Of a stretch of DNA of 64,000 nt, positions 37,472 to 47,334 are shown one piece after another. The notes beneath the pieces were generated by a model, which saw only the letters and a program-made list of their open reading frames with translations, was not told where the DNA came from and ran no database searches. Where the stretch lies: positions 1-64,000 of the forward strand of contig NZ_JANFAU010000004.1 of the NCBI RefSeq assembly GCF_026130605.1, read 5' to 3'. Source of the DNA: Sphingomonas lycopersici (GTDB taxonomy: Bacteria; Pseudomonadota; Alphaproteobacteria; Sphingomonadales; Sphingomonadaceae). Every line of letters starts with the position of its first letter. Position 1 is the first letter of the stretch. A program made the position numbers and the translations under genes.

Positions 37472-38841
37472 AAGCTCGCTTCGCCGTATACCCGCGAGAT
37501 GTCCCCGCCCCACGCGCCGTTATAGCGTTCGAGCAGCACCTCCGCCGGCACCTTGCCGCTGCGGACGATCTCGCGCAGCGGATCGAGGAAGCCAGTTTCG
37601 TTATCCCCCGAGCGATTGTGCCGCGCGCGCGCCGCGAGCCCGGCATTGGCGATCTCCAGTACCTCGCCCGCGATATCGCGCAGCGTGCCGCCACCGGGGA
37701 TCGGCGCGCCGAGCGCGAGTTTGGGCGCGGCGCTGCGCAGCGCCTCGCGCTCTTCCATCGTCCAATGTTTCACCACATCCCAGGCCGCGTCGAGCGCCGC
37801 CTGATCGTAGAGCAGCCCGACCCAAAAGGCCGGCAGCGCGCAGATCCGGTTCCACGGCCCGCCATCCGCCCCGCGCATCTCGAGGAAGGTCTTGAGCCGC
37901 ACCTCGGGGAAAGCGGTGGAGAGATGGTCGTTCCAATCCTCCAGCGTCGGCAGCTCGCCGGGAAGGACGGGTAGTTCGCCCTTGAGGAAATCGCGGAATG
38001 ACAGCCCGGCGGCGTCGATATAGCGCCCTTCGCGGTAGACGAAGTACATCGGCACATCGAGCATATATTCGGCATAGCGCTCGTAACCGAAGCCGTCCTC
38101 GAACACGAACGGCAACATCCCGGTCCGCGCCGGATCGGTATCCGACCAGATATGGCTGCGGTAGGAGAGATAACCGTTGGGCTTGCCCTCGGTGAACGGC
38201 GAATTGGCGAACAGCGCCGTCGCAAGCGGCTGCAGCGCGAGCCCGACGCGGAACTTCTGCGCCATATCGGCCTCGCTGGCGTAATCGAGGTTCACCTGGA
38301 TCGTGCAGGTGCGCAGCATCATGTCGAGCCCGAGCGAGCCGACCCGCGGCATATGCCGCAACATGATCGCATAGCGCCCCTTGGGCATCACGGGCAGATC
38401 GCCGCGCGTCTTGTCCGGCCACATGCCGAGCCCGAGGAAGCCGATGCCGAGCTTCTCGCCCGCGGCCTTCACCTGCTCCAGATGCCGGCCGGTTTCGGCG
38501 CAGGTCTCGTGGAGATTGTCGAGCGGCGCGCCGGAAAGCTCGAATTGTCCCGCCGGCTCGAGGCTGACGCTGCCGTCGAGCCCGGTCAGCGCGATGAGGT
38601 TGCCGTTCTCCTCCACCGGGCGCCAGCCATATTGCTGGAGCTCGGTGAGCAACGCGCGAATGCCGTGCGGCTCGTCCCACGACGGCGCGTGGTGATCGGA
38701 CACGGCATAGACGAATTTCTCATGCTCGGTGCCTATCCGCCACCGTTCCTTGGGCTTTTCGCCACGGGCGAAACTGGCGATGAGTTGCTCGCGCGACTCG
38801 ATGACTGGCGAGTTGCTTTCCGAAACCGTCTTGGTCGTCAT
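37468..38841 (-). CDS. gshA: Glutamate-cysteine ligase, plant/proteobacterial type
   Basis: A 457-residue ATP-dependent ligase joining glutamate and cysteine, the first and limiting step of glutathione synthesis. It is the plant/alphaproteobacterial GCS2-type enzyme, recognised from RWRIGTEHEKFVY, ALTGLDGSVSLEPAGQFELS, RTCTIQVNLDYASEADM and TFLEMRGADGGPW. The start has AAGGCG upstream. Its stop overlaps the convergent membrane methyltransferase. rsmE lies upstream on the same strand, 125 bases away. Confidence 0.96.
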   Translation of the reverse strand: MTTKTVSESNSPVIESREQLIASFARGEKPKERWRIGTEHEKFVYAVSDHHAPSWDEPHGIRALLTELQQYGWRPVEENGNLIALTGLDGSVSLEPAGQFELSGAPLDNLHETCAETGRHLEQVKAAGEKLGIGFLGLGMWPDKTRGDLPVMPKGRYAIMLRHMPRVGSLGLDMMLRTCTIQVNLDYASEADMAQKFRVGLALQPLATALFANSPFTEGKPNGYLSYRSHIWSDTDPARTGMLPFVFEDGFGYERYAEYMLDVPMYFVYREGRYIDAAGLSFRDFLKGELPVLPGELPTLEDWNDHLSTAFPEVRLKTFLEMRGADGGPWNRICALPAFWVGLLYDQAALDAAWDVVKHWTMEEREALRSAAPKLALGAPIPGGGTLRDIAGEVLEIANAGLAARARHNRSGDNETGFLDPLREIVRSGKVPAEVLLERYNGAWGGDISRVYGEASF

Positions 38842-38966
38842 AAGCGCGCCTTACGCGGGGATGAACGGCTCCGCTAGCGAAACCGTTACGGGTTTAGCTA
38901 TCGGACGGTACATTAGGAAATTTCATGCGCTTTTGCGTGCTGCGTCACGCGTCGAACAGGCCGCGA

Positions 38967-39701
38967 CTACCAGTCCCCCGCCGCCGCCATCCACACCGCC
39001 ACCGCCGCCGCCGCGGCGGTATCGGCGCGCAGGATGCGCGGGCCGAGCGAGATCGGCACCGCCCCCGGCGTCGCGCGGATCGCCGCGCGCTCCTCGTCGT
39101 CGAACCCGCCTTCCGGCCCGATCAGGATCGCCGCCGCGCCGGGCTTCATCGCCGCGCGCGCCGGCGCCCCGCCCTGTTCGTCGGCGAAATAGAGCGCCCG
39201 CCCGTCCGGCCAGTCGCGCAGCAGCGCGGCGAGCTTCACCGGCTCGGCCACCTCGGGCAGCGCGGTACGCCCGCATTGCTCGGCCGCCTCGATCATATGC
39301 GCGCGAAGCCGATCGACATTGGGGCGATCGACCACGGTGCGCCGCGTCACGACGGGCACGAAACGCGCGACGCCCAGCTCGCACGCTTTCTCCGCCATCC
39401 AGTCGACCCGCCCCTTCTTGAGCGGCGCGGCGACCAGCCACAGATCGGGCACGCGCTCACGCGGCGCGAGCAATTCGCGTACGTCGAGCGTCACATCGCG
39501 GCGCCCGGCGCTCTCCACCACCGCCAGCCACTCGCCGGTCGCATCGTCGAACAATTTCACCGGATCGCCGGCCTTCAGCCGCATCACCGAGGCGAGATAA
39601 TGCGCCCCCGCGCCGTCGATCCGACGCGCGCCCGGCGCGAGCGGTTCGGGCACGTAGAGGCGCGGGGTCGAGCGCGGCGGCCAGGCGGGGGTGGCGATCA
39701 T
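38967..39701 (-). CDS. rsmE: 16S rRNA (uracil-1498-N3)-methyltransferase
   Basis: A 244-residue SPOUT-class enzyme: N-terminal PUA-like domain (LYVPEPLAPG, HYLASVMRLKAGDPV), then KGRVDWMAEKACELGVARFV, the SAM-site AILIGPEGGFDDEE and ISLGPRILRADTAAAAA knot. Methylates U1498 of 16S rRNA. Its ATG shares one base with the stop of the small upstream frame (TAATG), implying translational coupling. Confidence 0.95.
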   Translation of the reverse strand: MIATPAWPPRSTPRLYVPEPLAPGARRIDGAGAHYLASVMRLKAGDPVKLFDDATGEWLAVVESAGRRDVTLDVRELLAPRERVPDLWLVAAPLKKGRVDWMAEKACELGVARFVPVVTRRTVVDRPNVDRLRAHMIEAAEQCGRTALPEVAEPVKLAALLRDWPDGRALYFADEQGGAPARAAMKPGAAAILIGPEGGFDDEERAAIRATPGAVPISLGPRILRADTAAAAAVAVWMAAAGDW

Positions 39702-39862
39702 TATTTGCGGTTTCGTCCGGTCATCCGTTTGACGGTCATGAACAGGAGGACGGCGAGGATGGCAATCCCGATCACGCCAAAGGTGATCACCCCCGCCACC
39801 CGCAGGATGGCGTAGAACAGGGCCTCGACGAACCGACCGATCGCTACCGACAGATGGATCAG
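39701..39862 (-). CDS. Small single- or two-pass membrane protein, probable CTG start
   Basis: A 53-codon frame between the DUF2147 gene and rsmE: two hydrophobic stretches (about residues 5-20 and 22-43) then a basic tail KRMTGRNRK. No ATG, GTG or TTG exists near the expected N-terminus; the CTG at 39862 overlaps the DUF2147 stop as CTGA, and the stop overlaps the rsmE start as TAATG. Overlaps at both ends and the strongly hydrophobic composition argue that it is translated. A GTG inside the second helix would give only 32 residues. Function unknown. Confidence 0.6.
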   Translation of the reverse strand: MIHLSVAIGRFVEALFYAILRVAGVITFGVIGIAILAVLLFMTVKRMTGRNRK

Positions 39863-40272
39863 CGGACGCGCTTCCAGCTTTGCGTCTTGCAGCCGAACCC
39901 GGCGAACAGACAGCCTTTGCCGACGATCGTGTCGCGGTTGACCAGTTCGAGCGTGCCGTCGAACGTCTTGTCGATATCCGGCACATAGACTTCGCCGTAC
40001 CACAGGCCGTCGTCCTCGCGCCGGAAATCGTGGAACAATTCGGTGCCGACCAACTGATCGGTGCCCCCGGCGGCGGCATCCGCCTTGGCCTTTTCGCTCG
40101 CCGCGATGACCCGGCCGCACAGCCCCTGTCCGCACGGCGCGATACGGATGCGCACGCTGTCGGCGTCGTTGCGCCAGATGCCGGCGAGCGCCGGTCCGTT
40201 CTGCGCCGCCGCGGGGCCGGCGATCGCGACGAGAGCGGCCAGCATCGCGATCGGCATCGGAGACATACGCAT
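39859..40272 (-). CDS. DUF2147 exported protein (paralogue 2)
   Basis: A 137-residue protein with a signal peptide (residues 1-23, cleavage after AAA) and a DUF2147 domain (PALAGIWRNDADSVRIRI, CGQGLCGRV, KGCLFAGFGCKTQSWKRV). It shares cysteine spacing with the protein at 31805 but little more, so the two are old paralogues. Good ribosome site (AAGGGAG). First gene of an apparent DUF2147 - small protein - rsmE operon. Confidence 0.88.
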   Translation of the reverse strand: MRMSPMPIAMLAALVAIAGPAAAQNGPALAGIWRNDADSVRIRIAPCGQGLCGRVIAASEKAKADAAAGGTDQLVGTELFHDFRREDDGLWYGEVYVPDIDKTFDGTLELVNRDTIVGKGCLFAGFGCKTQSWKRVR

Positions 40273-40300
40273 ATACTCTACTCCCTTCGCTCCCGTCTCT

Positions 40301-40395
40301 CGTCATTCCCGCGCAGGCGGGGATCCATTGACGCTGAGGTTGCGGCCCTATCGCGAGACCAGCGTCAATGGATCCCCGCCTGCGCGGGAATGACG
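40301..40395. repeat. Intergenic long perfect palindrome, family B copy 1
   Basis: Positions 40301-40335 and 40361-40395 are perfect 35-base inverted repeats (starting CGTCATTCCCGCGCAGGCGG), with a 25-base loop. It lies in the divergent region between the DUF2147 and ubiA genes, where promoters would be expected. Confidence 0.9.
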
Positions 40396-40481
40396 AGGGG
40401 TTTCGTCGGTATCTTCAACTGAACCACAAGCCACTGATATCTACGAACCGGCTGTGGCGGAAGCGTGACGAGGCGGATAGG

Positions 40482-41405
40482 ATGGCCGGCGTGAGCAACG
40501 CCCCGGATATCGTCCCCGACAGCGAGCATCGCGGCATCGTCGCCGCGCTGCCGCTCCGCCTGCGCAACTTCGCCCTGCTCGCGCGGTTCGATCGGCCGAT
40601 CGGCTGGTGGCTGCTGTTCTGGCCCGGCGCCTGGGCGGTGGCACTCGCCGGCGGCACGATCGAGCGCTGGCCGCTGATCCTGTGGCTGCTCGCGGGCAGC
40701 ATCGCGATGCGCGGCGCGGGCTGCGTCTATAACGATATCGTCGACCGCAAGCTCGACGCCAGCGTCGCGCGCACCCGCTCGCGCCCGCTCGCCAGCGGCG
40801 CGGTATCGCTTACCGCCGCCTGGATATGGCTCGGCATGCTCAGCCTCGTCGGGCTGGTCGTGCTGCTCCAGCTGCGCGTCGATACCGCGATCGTCGCGGT
40901 CGCCAGCCTCGCGCTGGTCGCCGCCTATCCGTTCATGAAGAAGATCACCTGGTGGCCGCAGGCGTGGCTGGGGCTGGTCTTTTCCTGGGCGGCGCTGGTC
41001 GGGTGGAACGAGACCTGGGGGTGGATCGCGATTCCCGGACTGCTGCTCTACGCCGGGTCGATCTGCTGGGTGATCGGCTATGACACGATTTACGCGCTGC
41101 AGGATCGCGAGGACGATGCGCTGATCGGCATCCGCTCGTCGGCGTTGCGGATGGGCAAATCGGTGGTGCCGGGGGTCGGCGGCTTTTATGTCGCGGCGCT
41201 GCTATTGTGGGGCGGCGCCTTCTGGCTGGTACGCCCCGATCCGCTGTCGCTCGCCGCGCTGCTGCCGATCGCGGCGCATCTGATGTGGCAGATCGCGACG
41301 CTCGATCCCGACGACGGCGCGGGCGCGCTCGCGCGTTTCCGCTCGAACCGGTTCGCCGGGCTGCTGATGTTCCTTGCCTGCGCGGTGGTCGGGACGCGGC
41401 TGTAG
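40482..41405 (+). CDS. ubiA: 4-hydroxybenzoate polyprenyltransferase
   Basis: A 307-residue membrane enzyme with about eight helices that prenylates 4-hydroxybenzoate in ubiquinone synthesis. Both Asp-rich motifs are present: NDIVDRKLDASVARTRSRP (about 91) and YDTIYALQDREDD (about 200). The ATG at 40482 (GAGG upstream) matches family length; longer in-frame starts run into the family B repeat. Confidence 0.95.
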   Translation: MAGVSNAPDIVPDSEHRGIVAALPLRLRNFALLARFDRPIGWWLLFWPGAWAVALAGGTIERWPLILWLLAGSIAMRGAGCVYNDIVDRKLDASVARTRSRPLASGAVSLTAAWIWLGMLSLVGLVVLLQLRVDTAIVAVASLALVAAYPFMKKITWWPQAWLGLVFSWAALVGWNETWGWIAIPGLLLYAGSICWVIGYDTIYALQDREDDALIGIRSSALRMGKSVVPGVGGFYVAALLLWGGAFWLVRPDPLSLAALLPIAAHLMWQIATLDPDDGAGALARFRSNRFAGLLMFLACAVVGTRL

Positions 41406-41416
41406 ATCGCCAAAAC

Positions 41417-41917
41417 CTACCGCTTGCACCCCTTCGCACGCGCGACCCCACGCAGATAGCCGCGCCGCGCGAGCCCGGCATAGGTGGCCGATTGCATCCG
41501 GCGCTGCGCCGCCGCGGCGCCGCTCACTTCGCGTACCAGCCCGCGGAACGGGATGATCGTATCGATCGCGGTCTCGCCGGCGATCTTGGCGATCTGACCG
41601 GTGCGGGTGCCCTTGTCCTCCGACGGCACGTCGAAATCGGGGCCGAGCACCTTGTCGAGATCGCGCAGCCTGCCGGCGATCTGCGCGCATGAGGCGGTGC
41701 CGCTGGTGCTATAGGGCGCGTCCTCGGCGTTGAGCAGCACCGGCGGGACCTTCTTGTTGGCCAGCCCCACGTCATGCACCGGGCGCGCCGCGATCTTGCC
41801 GGCTTCGGACAGCGTCGAATCCTGCTTATTGTCCTGCGCCTCGCGCACTTCCTGCGCGATCGCGCCGGCCGGCAGCAGCACGGCGGCAATCATCACGGCG
41901 ATACCGGCGACATGCAT
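41417..41917 (-). CDS. Exported hypothetical protein
   Basis: A 166-residue protein with a signal peptide (MHVAGIAVMIAAVLLPAG; cleavage after IAQ or AIA near residue 22). The mature part is hydrophilic, with two cysteines (CAQI and KGCKR) likely forming a disulfide, and a short amphipathic segment around DTIIPFRGLVREV. I do not recognise a family. The ATG at 41917 follows GGAAGG at a good distance. Convergent with ubiA. Confidence 0.8.
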   Translation of the reverse strand: MHVAGIAVMIAAVLLPAGAIAQEVREAQDNKQDSTLSEAGKIAARPVHDVGLANKKVPPVLLNAEDAPYSTSGTASCAQIAGRLRDLDKVLGPDFDVPSEDKGTRTGQIAKIAGETAIDTIIPFRGLVREVSGAAAAQRRMQSATYAGLARRGYLRGVARAKGCKR

Positions 41918-42071
41918 CGTTGAACCTTCCCTTCCAATCAGCCCTCTGCCACAATCTAACGCAGCGAGAGGGCGTGCGATCCATTCTGCGTTGACTTCAT
42001 GAACCGGCGCGCATTGCCGCGGTCTCATTTCACCGCTAATTTGCCTCGCTTCGTCGGCGAAAGGACGTGAC

Positions 42072-43457
42072 ATGGCGGTAGACGAGCGGACTCCCGGCAA
42101 AAAGCTGTTGATCGCCGTGCTGATCGGCGCGTTGCTCGCCATCCCCCTCTTCGCGGTCTACCTCCTGGTCTACGATCGGCAATCGCAGTCTCAGGTCGCG
42201 CGCGCCTCGATCGCGGAAGGCTGGGGCGGCCCGCAGACGATCGCCGGCCCCGTGCTCGTCATCCCCTATCAGGAGCAGACGACCGAAACCGTCAGCGAAG
42301 GTGGCAAGCAGGTCGCCAAGACACAGACGGTGTGGCGCGAGCTGACGCTCGCGCCCGAACAGGCTGACCTCCGTACCGACCTGACGCCCGAGCGCCGACG
42401 CCGGTCGATCTACGAAGCCGTCCTGTTCGAGGCGGCGGCGAGCGGCACCGCGCGTTTCGTCCTCCCGGCGGACCTCGCGCGCTTCGGCATCACACAGGAT
42501 CGGCTATTCTTCGACCGCGCCGAACTCCGCTTCGGCCTGCGCGACGCGCGCGGGCTTTACGGCGCGCCGCCAGCGGTGACGGTCGACGGGGTCAGGCTCG
42601 GGCTGCAACCCGGCAAGGGATCGGCGGCCACCGGGGGCGCGGGCTTCTTCACCTGGCTGGATGCCTCCCCGCTGCGCACGCGCGCGATCGCCGCGAGCTT
42701 CCGCTTCACCTTCCGCGGCAACGGCTGGATCGCGCTCGCCCCGCAGGCGGGCGACACCCGTTGGACGGTCACCTCGAAATGGCCGCACCCCAGCTTCCAG
42801 GGCGGCTTCCTGCCGACCGCGCAGCAGGTTTCGGCCAACGGCTTCAACGCCACCTGGCGTGTCGGCAATCTCGCGCTCGGCCGCACGCTCGTCTCGGCGG
42901 GCGAATCGGCGCCCGATACCCGCGAAACCCCGGTCGGCGATCGATACGATACGTCGCAGCAGGCGGGCGATTACGAGGCGCGAGTCGATCTGATTTCCCC
43001 CGTCGATCTCTACAGCCAGGTCAATCGCTCGGTGAAATACGGCTTCCTGTTCATCGGCTTCACCTTCATGGCCTTTCTGATGTTCGACGTGATCGCCGGA
43101 GTGCGCGTCGCGACCGCAGAATATCTGCTGGTCGGCGCGGGGCTGGTGCTGTTCTTCGTGATGCTGCTCGCCTTCGCCGAGGTGATCGGCTTCGCGCTCG
43201 CCTATATCCTCGCCGCGGCGGCGATCGTCGGGCTGCTCACCGCTTATTCGGCCGCGGTGCTGAGAAGCTGGCAGCGCGCGGGCTATATCGCCGCGCTGCT
43301 CATCGCGCTCTACGCGATTCTCTACGTCCTGCTGAGCCTCGAGGCTTATTCATTGTTGATCGGCGCGATTCTCCTGTTTGCGGCGCTGGCCGGCATCATG
43401 TACCTGACGCGCAAAATCGACTGGAGCGGCCTCCGCTCCGCGACCGCAACCGACTGA
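42072..43457 (+). CDS. creD: CreD-family inner membrane protein
   Basis: A 461-residue protein with one N-terminal transmembrane helix (about 12-32), a large periplasmic domain ([10 protein letters not shown] near 58, SFQGGFLPT near 250), and about five C-terminal helices from residue 320. This is the CreD (cell envelope integrity, PF06123) layout; overexpression of CreD in enterobacteria confers colicin tolerance, though its action is unknown. No creBC genes are nearby. sdhB follows after 14 bases. Confidence 0.92.
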   Translation: MAVDERTPGKKLLIAVLIGALLAIPLFAVYLLVYDRQSQSQVARASIAEGWGGPQTIAGPVLVIPYQEQTTETVSEGGKQVAKTQTVWRELTLAPEQADLRTDLTPERRRRSIYEAVLFEAAASGTARFVLPADLARFGITQDRLFFDRAELRFGLRDARGLYGAPPAVTVDGVRLGLQPGKGSAATGGAGFFTWLDASPLRTRAIAASFRFTFRGNGWIALAPQAGDTRWTVTSKWPHPSFQGGFLPTAQQVSANGFNATWRVGNLALGRTLVSAGESAPDTRETPVGDRYDTSQQAGDYEARVDLISPVDLYSQVNRSVKYGFLFIGFTFMAFLMFDVIAGVRVATAEYLLVGAGLVLFFVMLLAFAEVIGFALAYILAAAAIVGLLTAYSAAVLRSWQRAGYIAALLIALYAILYVLLSLEAYSLLIGAILLFAALAGIMYLTRKIDWSGLRSATATD

Positions 43458-43471
43458 ATCGGGAAAAAACG

Positions 43472-44254
43472 ATGGCCGAATTCACCTTGCCCGCGAACAG
43501 CAAGATCAAGGGCGGACGGAAAATCCCCTCGCCCCAGCCCGGGGGCAAGATGCGGAACTTCAAAATCTATCGTTACGATCCCGACTCGGGCGAGAACCCG
43601 CGCTACGACACGTTCGAGATCAATCTCGACGAATGCGGCCCGATGGTGCTCGACGCCTTGATCAAGATCAAGGCGGAGCAGGATTCGTCGCTCACCTTCC
43701 GCCGTTCGTGCCGCGAGGGCATCTGCGGCTCGTGCTCGATGAACATCGACGGCAAGAACGGTCTCGCCTGCACGACGGCGATCGAAGACGTGAAGGGTGA
43801 AGTGAAGATCACCCCGCTGCCGGCGATGGAGGTGATCAAGGATCTCGTCCCCGATTTCACGCATTTCTACGCGCAATATGCCTCGATCAAGCCGTGGCTG
43901 CAGACGGTGACCCCGCCCCCCGCGGGCAAGGAGCGGCTGCAGTCGCCCGAGGATCGCAACAAGCTCGACGGGCTTTACGAGTGCATCCTGTGCGCCTGCT
44001 GCTCCACCTCCTGCCCGAGCTATTGGTGGAATTCGGACAAGTTCCTCGGCCCGGCGATCCTGCTCCAGGCCTATCGCTGGCTGGCCGACAGCCGCGACGA
44101 GATGACCGGCGAGCGGCTCGACGCGCTGGAGGATCCCTTCCGGCTCTATCGCTGCCACACGATCATGAACTGCGCCAACGCCTGCCCCAAGGGCCTTTCC
44201 CCGGCCAAGGCGATCGCCGAGATCAAGAAGATGGAGGTCGAGCGGCTCGTCTGA
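43472..44254 (+). CDS. sdhB: Succinate dehydrogenase iron-sulfur subunit
   Basis: A 260-residue subunit of complex II carrying electrons from the flavoprotein to quinone. [2Fe-2S] ligands C80, C85, C88, C100 ([18 protein letters not shown]); [4Fe-4S] and [3Fe-4S] ligands in [12 protein letters not shown], then [20 protein letters not shown]. It lies 14 bases after creD. No sdhC, sdhD or sdhA gene is visible before it, so the other subunits must be elsewhere. Confidence 0.96.
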   Translation: MAEFTLPANSKIKGGRKIPSPQPGGKMRNFKIYRYDPDSGENPRYDTFEINLDECGPMVLDALIKIKAEQDSSLTFRRSCREGICGSCSMNIDGKNGLACTTAIEDVKGEVKITPLPAMEVIKDLVPDFTHFYAQYASIKPWLQTVTPPPAGKERLQSPEDRNKLDGLYECILCACCSTSCPSYWWNSDKFLGPAILLQAYRWLADSRDEMTGERLDALEDPFRLYRCHTIMNCANACPKGLSPAKAIAEIKKMEVERLV

Positions 44255-44273
44255 GCGCTCGTCCCCCGCTTCG

Positions 44274-44735
44274 ATGACCGAGCCCAAGCCCGAATTTCTC
44301 TACGAGGAACATCCCGATCATCCCGGCTGGATGAAATGGGGGTTCAAGGACGAGACGCGCTACACCGCGTTTCTCGGCGAGATGATCGTGCGCCGCGATG
44401 GCGGCCGCGCGCGCGTGCGGATGACGCCCGAGCGGCGGCATTCGAACCTCGCCAATGTCGTCCATGGCGGGGCGATGCTCGGCTTCATCGACGTTTCGCT
44501 GTTCGCCGCGGCGCGCAGCTTCGGGCTGATCACCGCGGGCACCGCGGTGACGCTCGATCTCAACACGCATTTCATCGGCGGCGGCCGGATCGGCGAGCCG
44601 CTGGAGGCCGAGGTCGAGCTGCTGCGCGAAACCGGGCGGCTGCTGTTCCTGCGCGGTGTGGTGTTGCAGGGCGATCGCGAGGTGGTGGCGGAATTTTCCG
44701 GCACGATCAGGAAACCGTCGGCGCCGCGAAACTGA
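44274..44735 (+). CDS. PaaI-type hotdog thioesterase
   Basis: A 153-residue hotdog-fold protein of the PaaI/4HBT family, hydrolysing acyl- or aryl-CoA thioesters. The active-site region NVVHGGAMLGFIDVSLFAAA (about residue 60-80) is conserved. It is 19 bases after sdhB and probably co-transcribed. Substrate not determinable. Confidence 0.88.
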   Translation: MTEPKPEFLYEEHPDHPGWMKWGFKDETRYTAFLGEMIVRRDGGRARVRMTPERRHSNLANVVHGGAMLGFIDVSLFAAARSFGLITAGTAVTLDLNTHFIGGGRIGEPLEAEVELLRETGRLLFLRGVVLQGDREVVAEFSGTIRKPSAPRN

Positions 44736-44748
44736 TTTCTTGCGCCTC

Positions 44749-44826
44749 CCCGTTCGCCCTGAGCTTGTCGAAGGGCGTCCTGTCGCCCGAGCGTTCGGGC
44801 CGCCCTTCGACAAGCTCAGGGCGACC
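44749..44826. repeat. Intergenic palindrome, family A copy 5
   Basis: Left CCCCGTTCGCCCTGAGCTTG, right CGCCCTTCGACAAGCTCAGG. The inner part (GTCCTGTCGCCCGAGCGTTC) differs from other copies. Between the thioesterase and zapE genes. Confidence 0.85.
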
Positions 44827-44862
44827 GGAGGGTGGGTGATCCCAATTACCGCAAAAGGCTGA

Positions 44863-45957
44863 ATGATGGGCAAGGTTCTCTCCGCTTACGACGCGCTGGT
44901 CGCCGCCGGCGAGCTCCGCCCCGATGCGGAGCAGGCCGTCGGCGCGCGTCGGCTCGATGCGCTCGCCGCCGAACTGGAGCATCCGCGTACCAAGGGGCTG
45001 TTCCGCCGTCGCCCGATCCCGCCGCGCGGCCTGTATCTGTGGGGTGACGTCGGCCGCGGCAAATCGATGCTGATGGACCTGTTCTTCGCCAATGTCGCGA
45101 TCGAGCGGAAGCGGCGGGTCCATTTCGGCGAATTCATGCTCGAGGTGCACGGCCGCATCGCGATCGAACGCCGCAAGGAACAGGGCGACCCGATCGTCCC
45201 CGTCGCCAATGCGCTGGCCGAGGAAGCGCGCCTCCTCGCCTTCGACGAGATGATGGTCACCAACTCGCCCGATGCGATGATCCTCTCGCGACTGTTCACC
45301 GCGTTGATCGAGTCGGGCGTCACCGTCGTCACCACCTCGAACCGCGCGCCGGCCGATCTCTACAAGAACGGCCTCAACCGTGAGCATTTCCTGCCCTTCA
45401 TCGCGTTGATCGAGGCGCGGCTCGACGTGCTCGCGCTCAACGGCCCGGTCGATTATCGCCGCGACCGACTGGGGCAGCAGGACACCTGGCTCGTCCCCAA
45501 CGGCCCCAAGGCGACCGCCGAACTCTCCGCCGCCTTCTTCCGCCTGACCGATTATCCGCCCGAGGATCGCGATCACGTCCCGAGCGAGGATATCATCGTC
45601 CAGGGTCGCACCCTGCACGTCCCCAAATCGCTCAAGGGCGTCGCGGTGTTCAGCTTCAAGCGGCTCTGCGCCGAAGCCCGCGGCAGCGCCGATTACCTCG
45701 CGATCGCAAGGCGTTACCATACGATCATCCTCGTCGGTATTCCAATCCTCGGGCCGGAGAACCGCAATGAGGCGGCGCGCTTCGTCAGCCTGATCGACGC
45801 GCTCTACGAGCATAAGGTCAAATTGCTCGCCGCCGCCGATGCCCAGCCCGACGCGCTCTATCCGACGGGCGACGGCCGCTTCGAGTTCCAGCGCACCGTC
45901 AGCCGGCTGGAGGAAATGCGCTCGGAGGAATATCTCGCCGCCGGCCACGGCGCCTGA
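44863..45957 (+). CDS. zapE: ZapE/AFG1-family ATPase
   Basis: A 364-residue AAA-type ATPase of the AFG1/ZapE family: Walker A GDVGRGKSMLMDLFF (about residue 60), Walker B LLAFDEMMVTNSPDAMIL (about 126), and the downstream TSNRAPADLYKNGLNREHFL. ZapE associates with FtsZ at the division site in E. coli. ATG at 44863 or 44866; AAGG is 4 or 7 bases upstream. Confidence 0.93.
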   Translation: MMGKVLSAYDALVAAGELRPDAEQAVGARRLDALAAELEHPRTKGLFRRRPIPPRGLYLWGDVGRGKSMLMDLFFANVAIERKRRVHFGEFMLEVHGRIAIERRKEQGDPIVPVANALAEEARLLAFDEMMVTNSPDAMILSRLFTALIESGVTVVTTSNRAPADLYKNGLNREHFLPFIALIEARLDVLALNGPVDYRRDRLGQQDTWLVPNGPKATAELSAAFFRLTDYPPEDRDHVPSEDIIVQGRTLHVPKSLKGVAVFSFKRLCAEARGSADYLAIARRYHTIILVGIPILGPENRNEAARFVSLIDALYEHKVKLLAAADAQPDALYPTGDGRFEFQRTVSRLEEMRSEEYLAAGHGA

Positions 45958-45982
45958 CAGGTCCGGCGCGGCCCCTCTCCCC

Positions 45983-46076
45983 CGTCATTCCCGCGCAGGC
46001 GGGAATCCATTCGCGCAGGTCGGGGAAAGAGTCGCGAGGGCAGCCAGAATGGATTCCCGCCTGCGCGGGAATGACG
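45983..46076. repeat. Intergenic long perfect palindrome, family B copy 2
   Basis: 45983-46012 and 46047-46076 are perfect 30-base inverted repeats (CGTCATTCCCGCGCAGGCGG start), loop 34 bases. After zapE, before mdh. Confidence 0.9.
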
Positions 46077-46106
46077 ACGAACACTCAGCGCGCCCCTCGT
46101 TGTTGA

Positions 46107-46127
46107 TATTGCAAAACACTCGCAATA
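46107..46127. promoter_or_regulatory. Inverted repeat upstream of mdh
   Basis: TATTGC-N9-GCAATA, perfect 6-base arms in an A/T-rich stretch 99 bases before mdh, surrounded by -10-like AATAAA. Plausible operator or promoter for the mdh-suc cluster; the factor is not identified. Confidence 0.4.
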
Positions 46128-46168
46128 AAAACCTTAACCTTCCTGCTTTAACGGGTTGCCCCGGGTGA

Positions 46169-47188
<1,020 letters not shown>

Positions 47189-47202
47189 CATAGGCGCTCA
47201 GC

Positions 47203-47305
47203 TGTGTCCCCGCGAAGGCGGGGACACAGACTGGGTTCCCGCCTTGGGTTCCCATCAAAGTAATACTTTGATGAGGGCCCTTCGCGGGAGCACATTTTAC
47301 GCTGT
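47203..47305. repeat. Two-hairpin repeat, family D copy 1 (interrupted)
   Basis: GTCCCCGCGAAGGCGGGGAC then CAGACTGGG and the left half of a second hairpin TTCCCGCC. The second hairpin resumes as CTTCGCGGGAGCACATTTT after a 35-base insert carrying a 21-base palindrome. It lies directly upstream of the GIY-YIG gene. Confidence 0.8.
47253..47273. repeat. 21-base A/T-rich perfect palindrome inside family D repeat
   Basis: CATCAAAGTA-A-TACTTTGATG, inserted inside the second hairpin of the family D element, so it post-dates that element. Confidence 0.8.
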
Positions 47306-47334
47306 CGTTCGCGAGGGCACATTACAAGGAGCCG

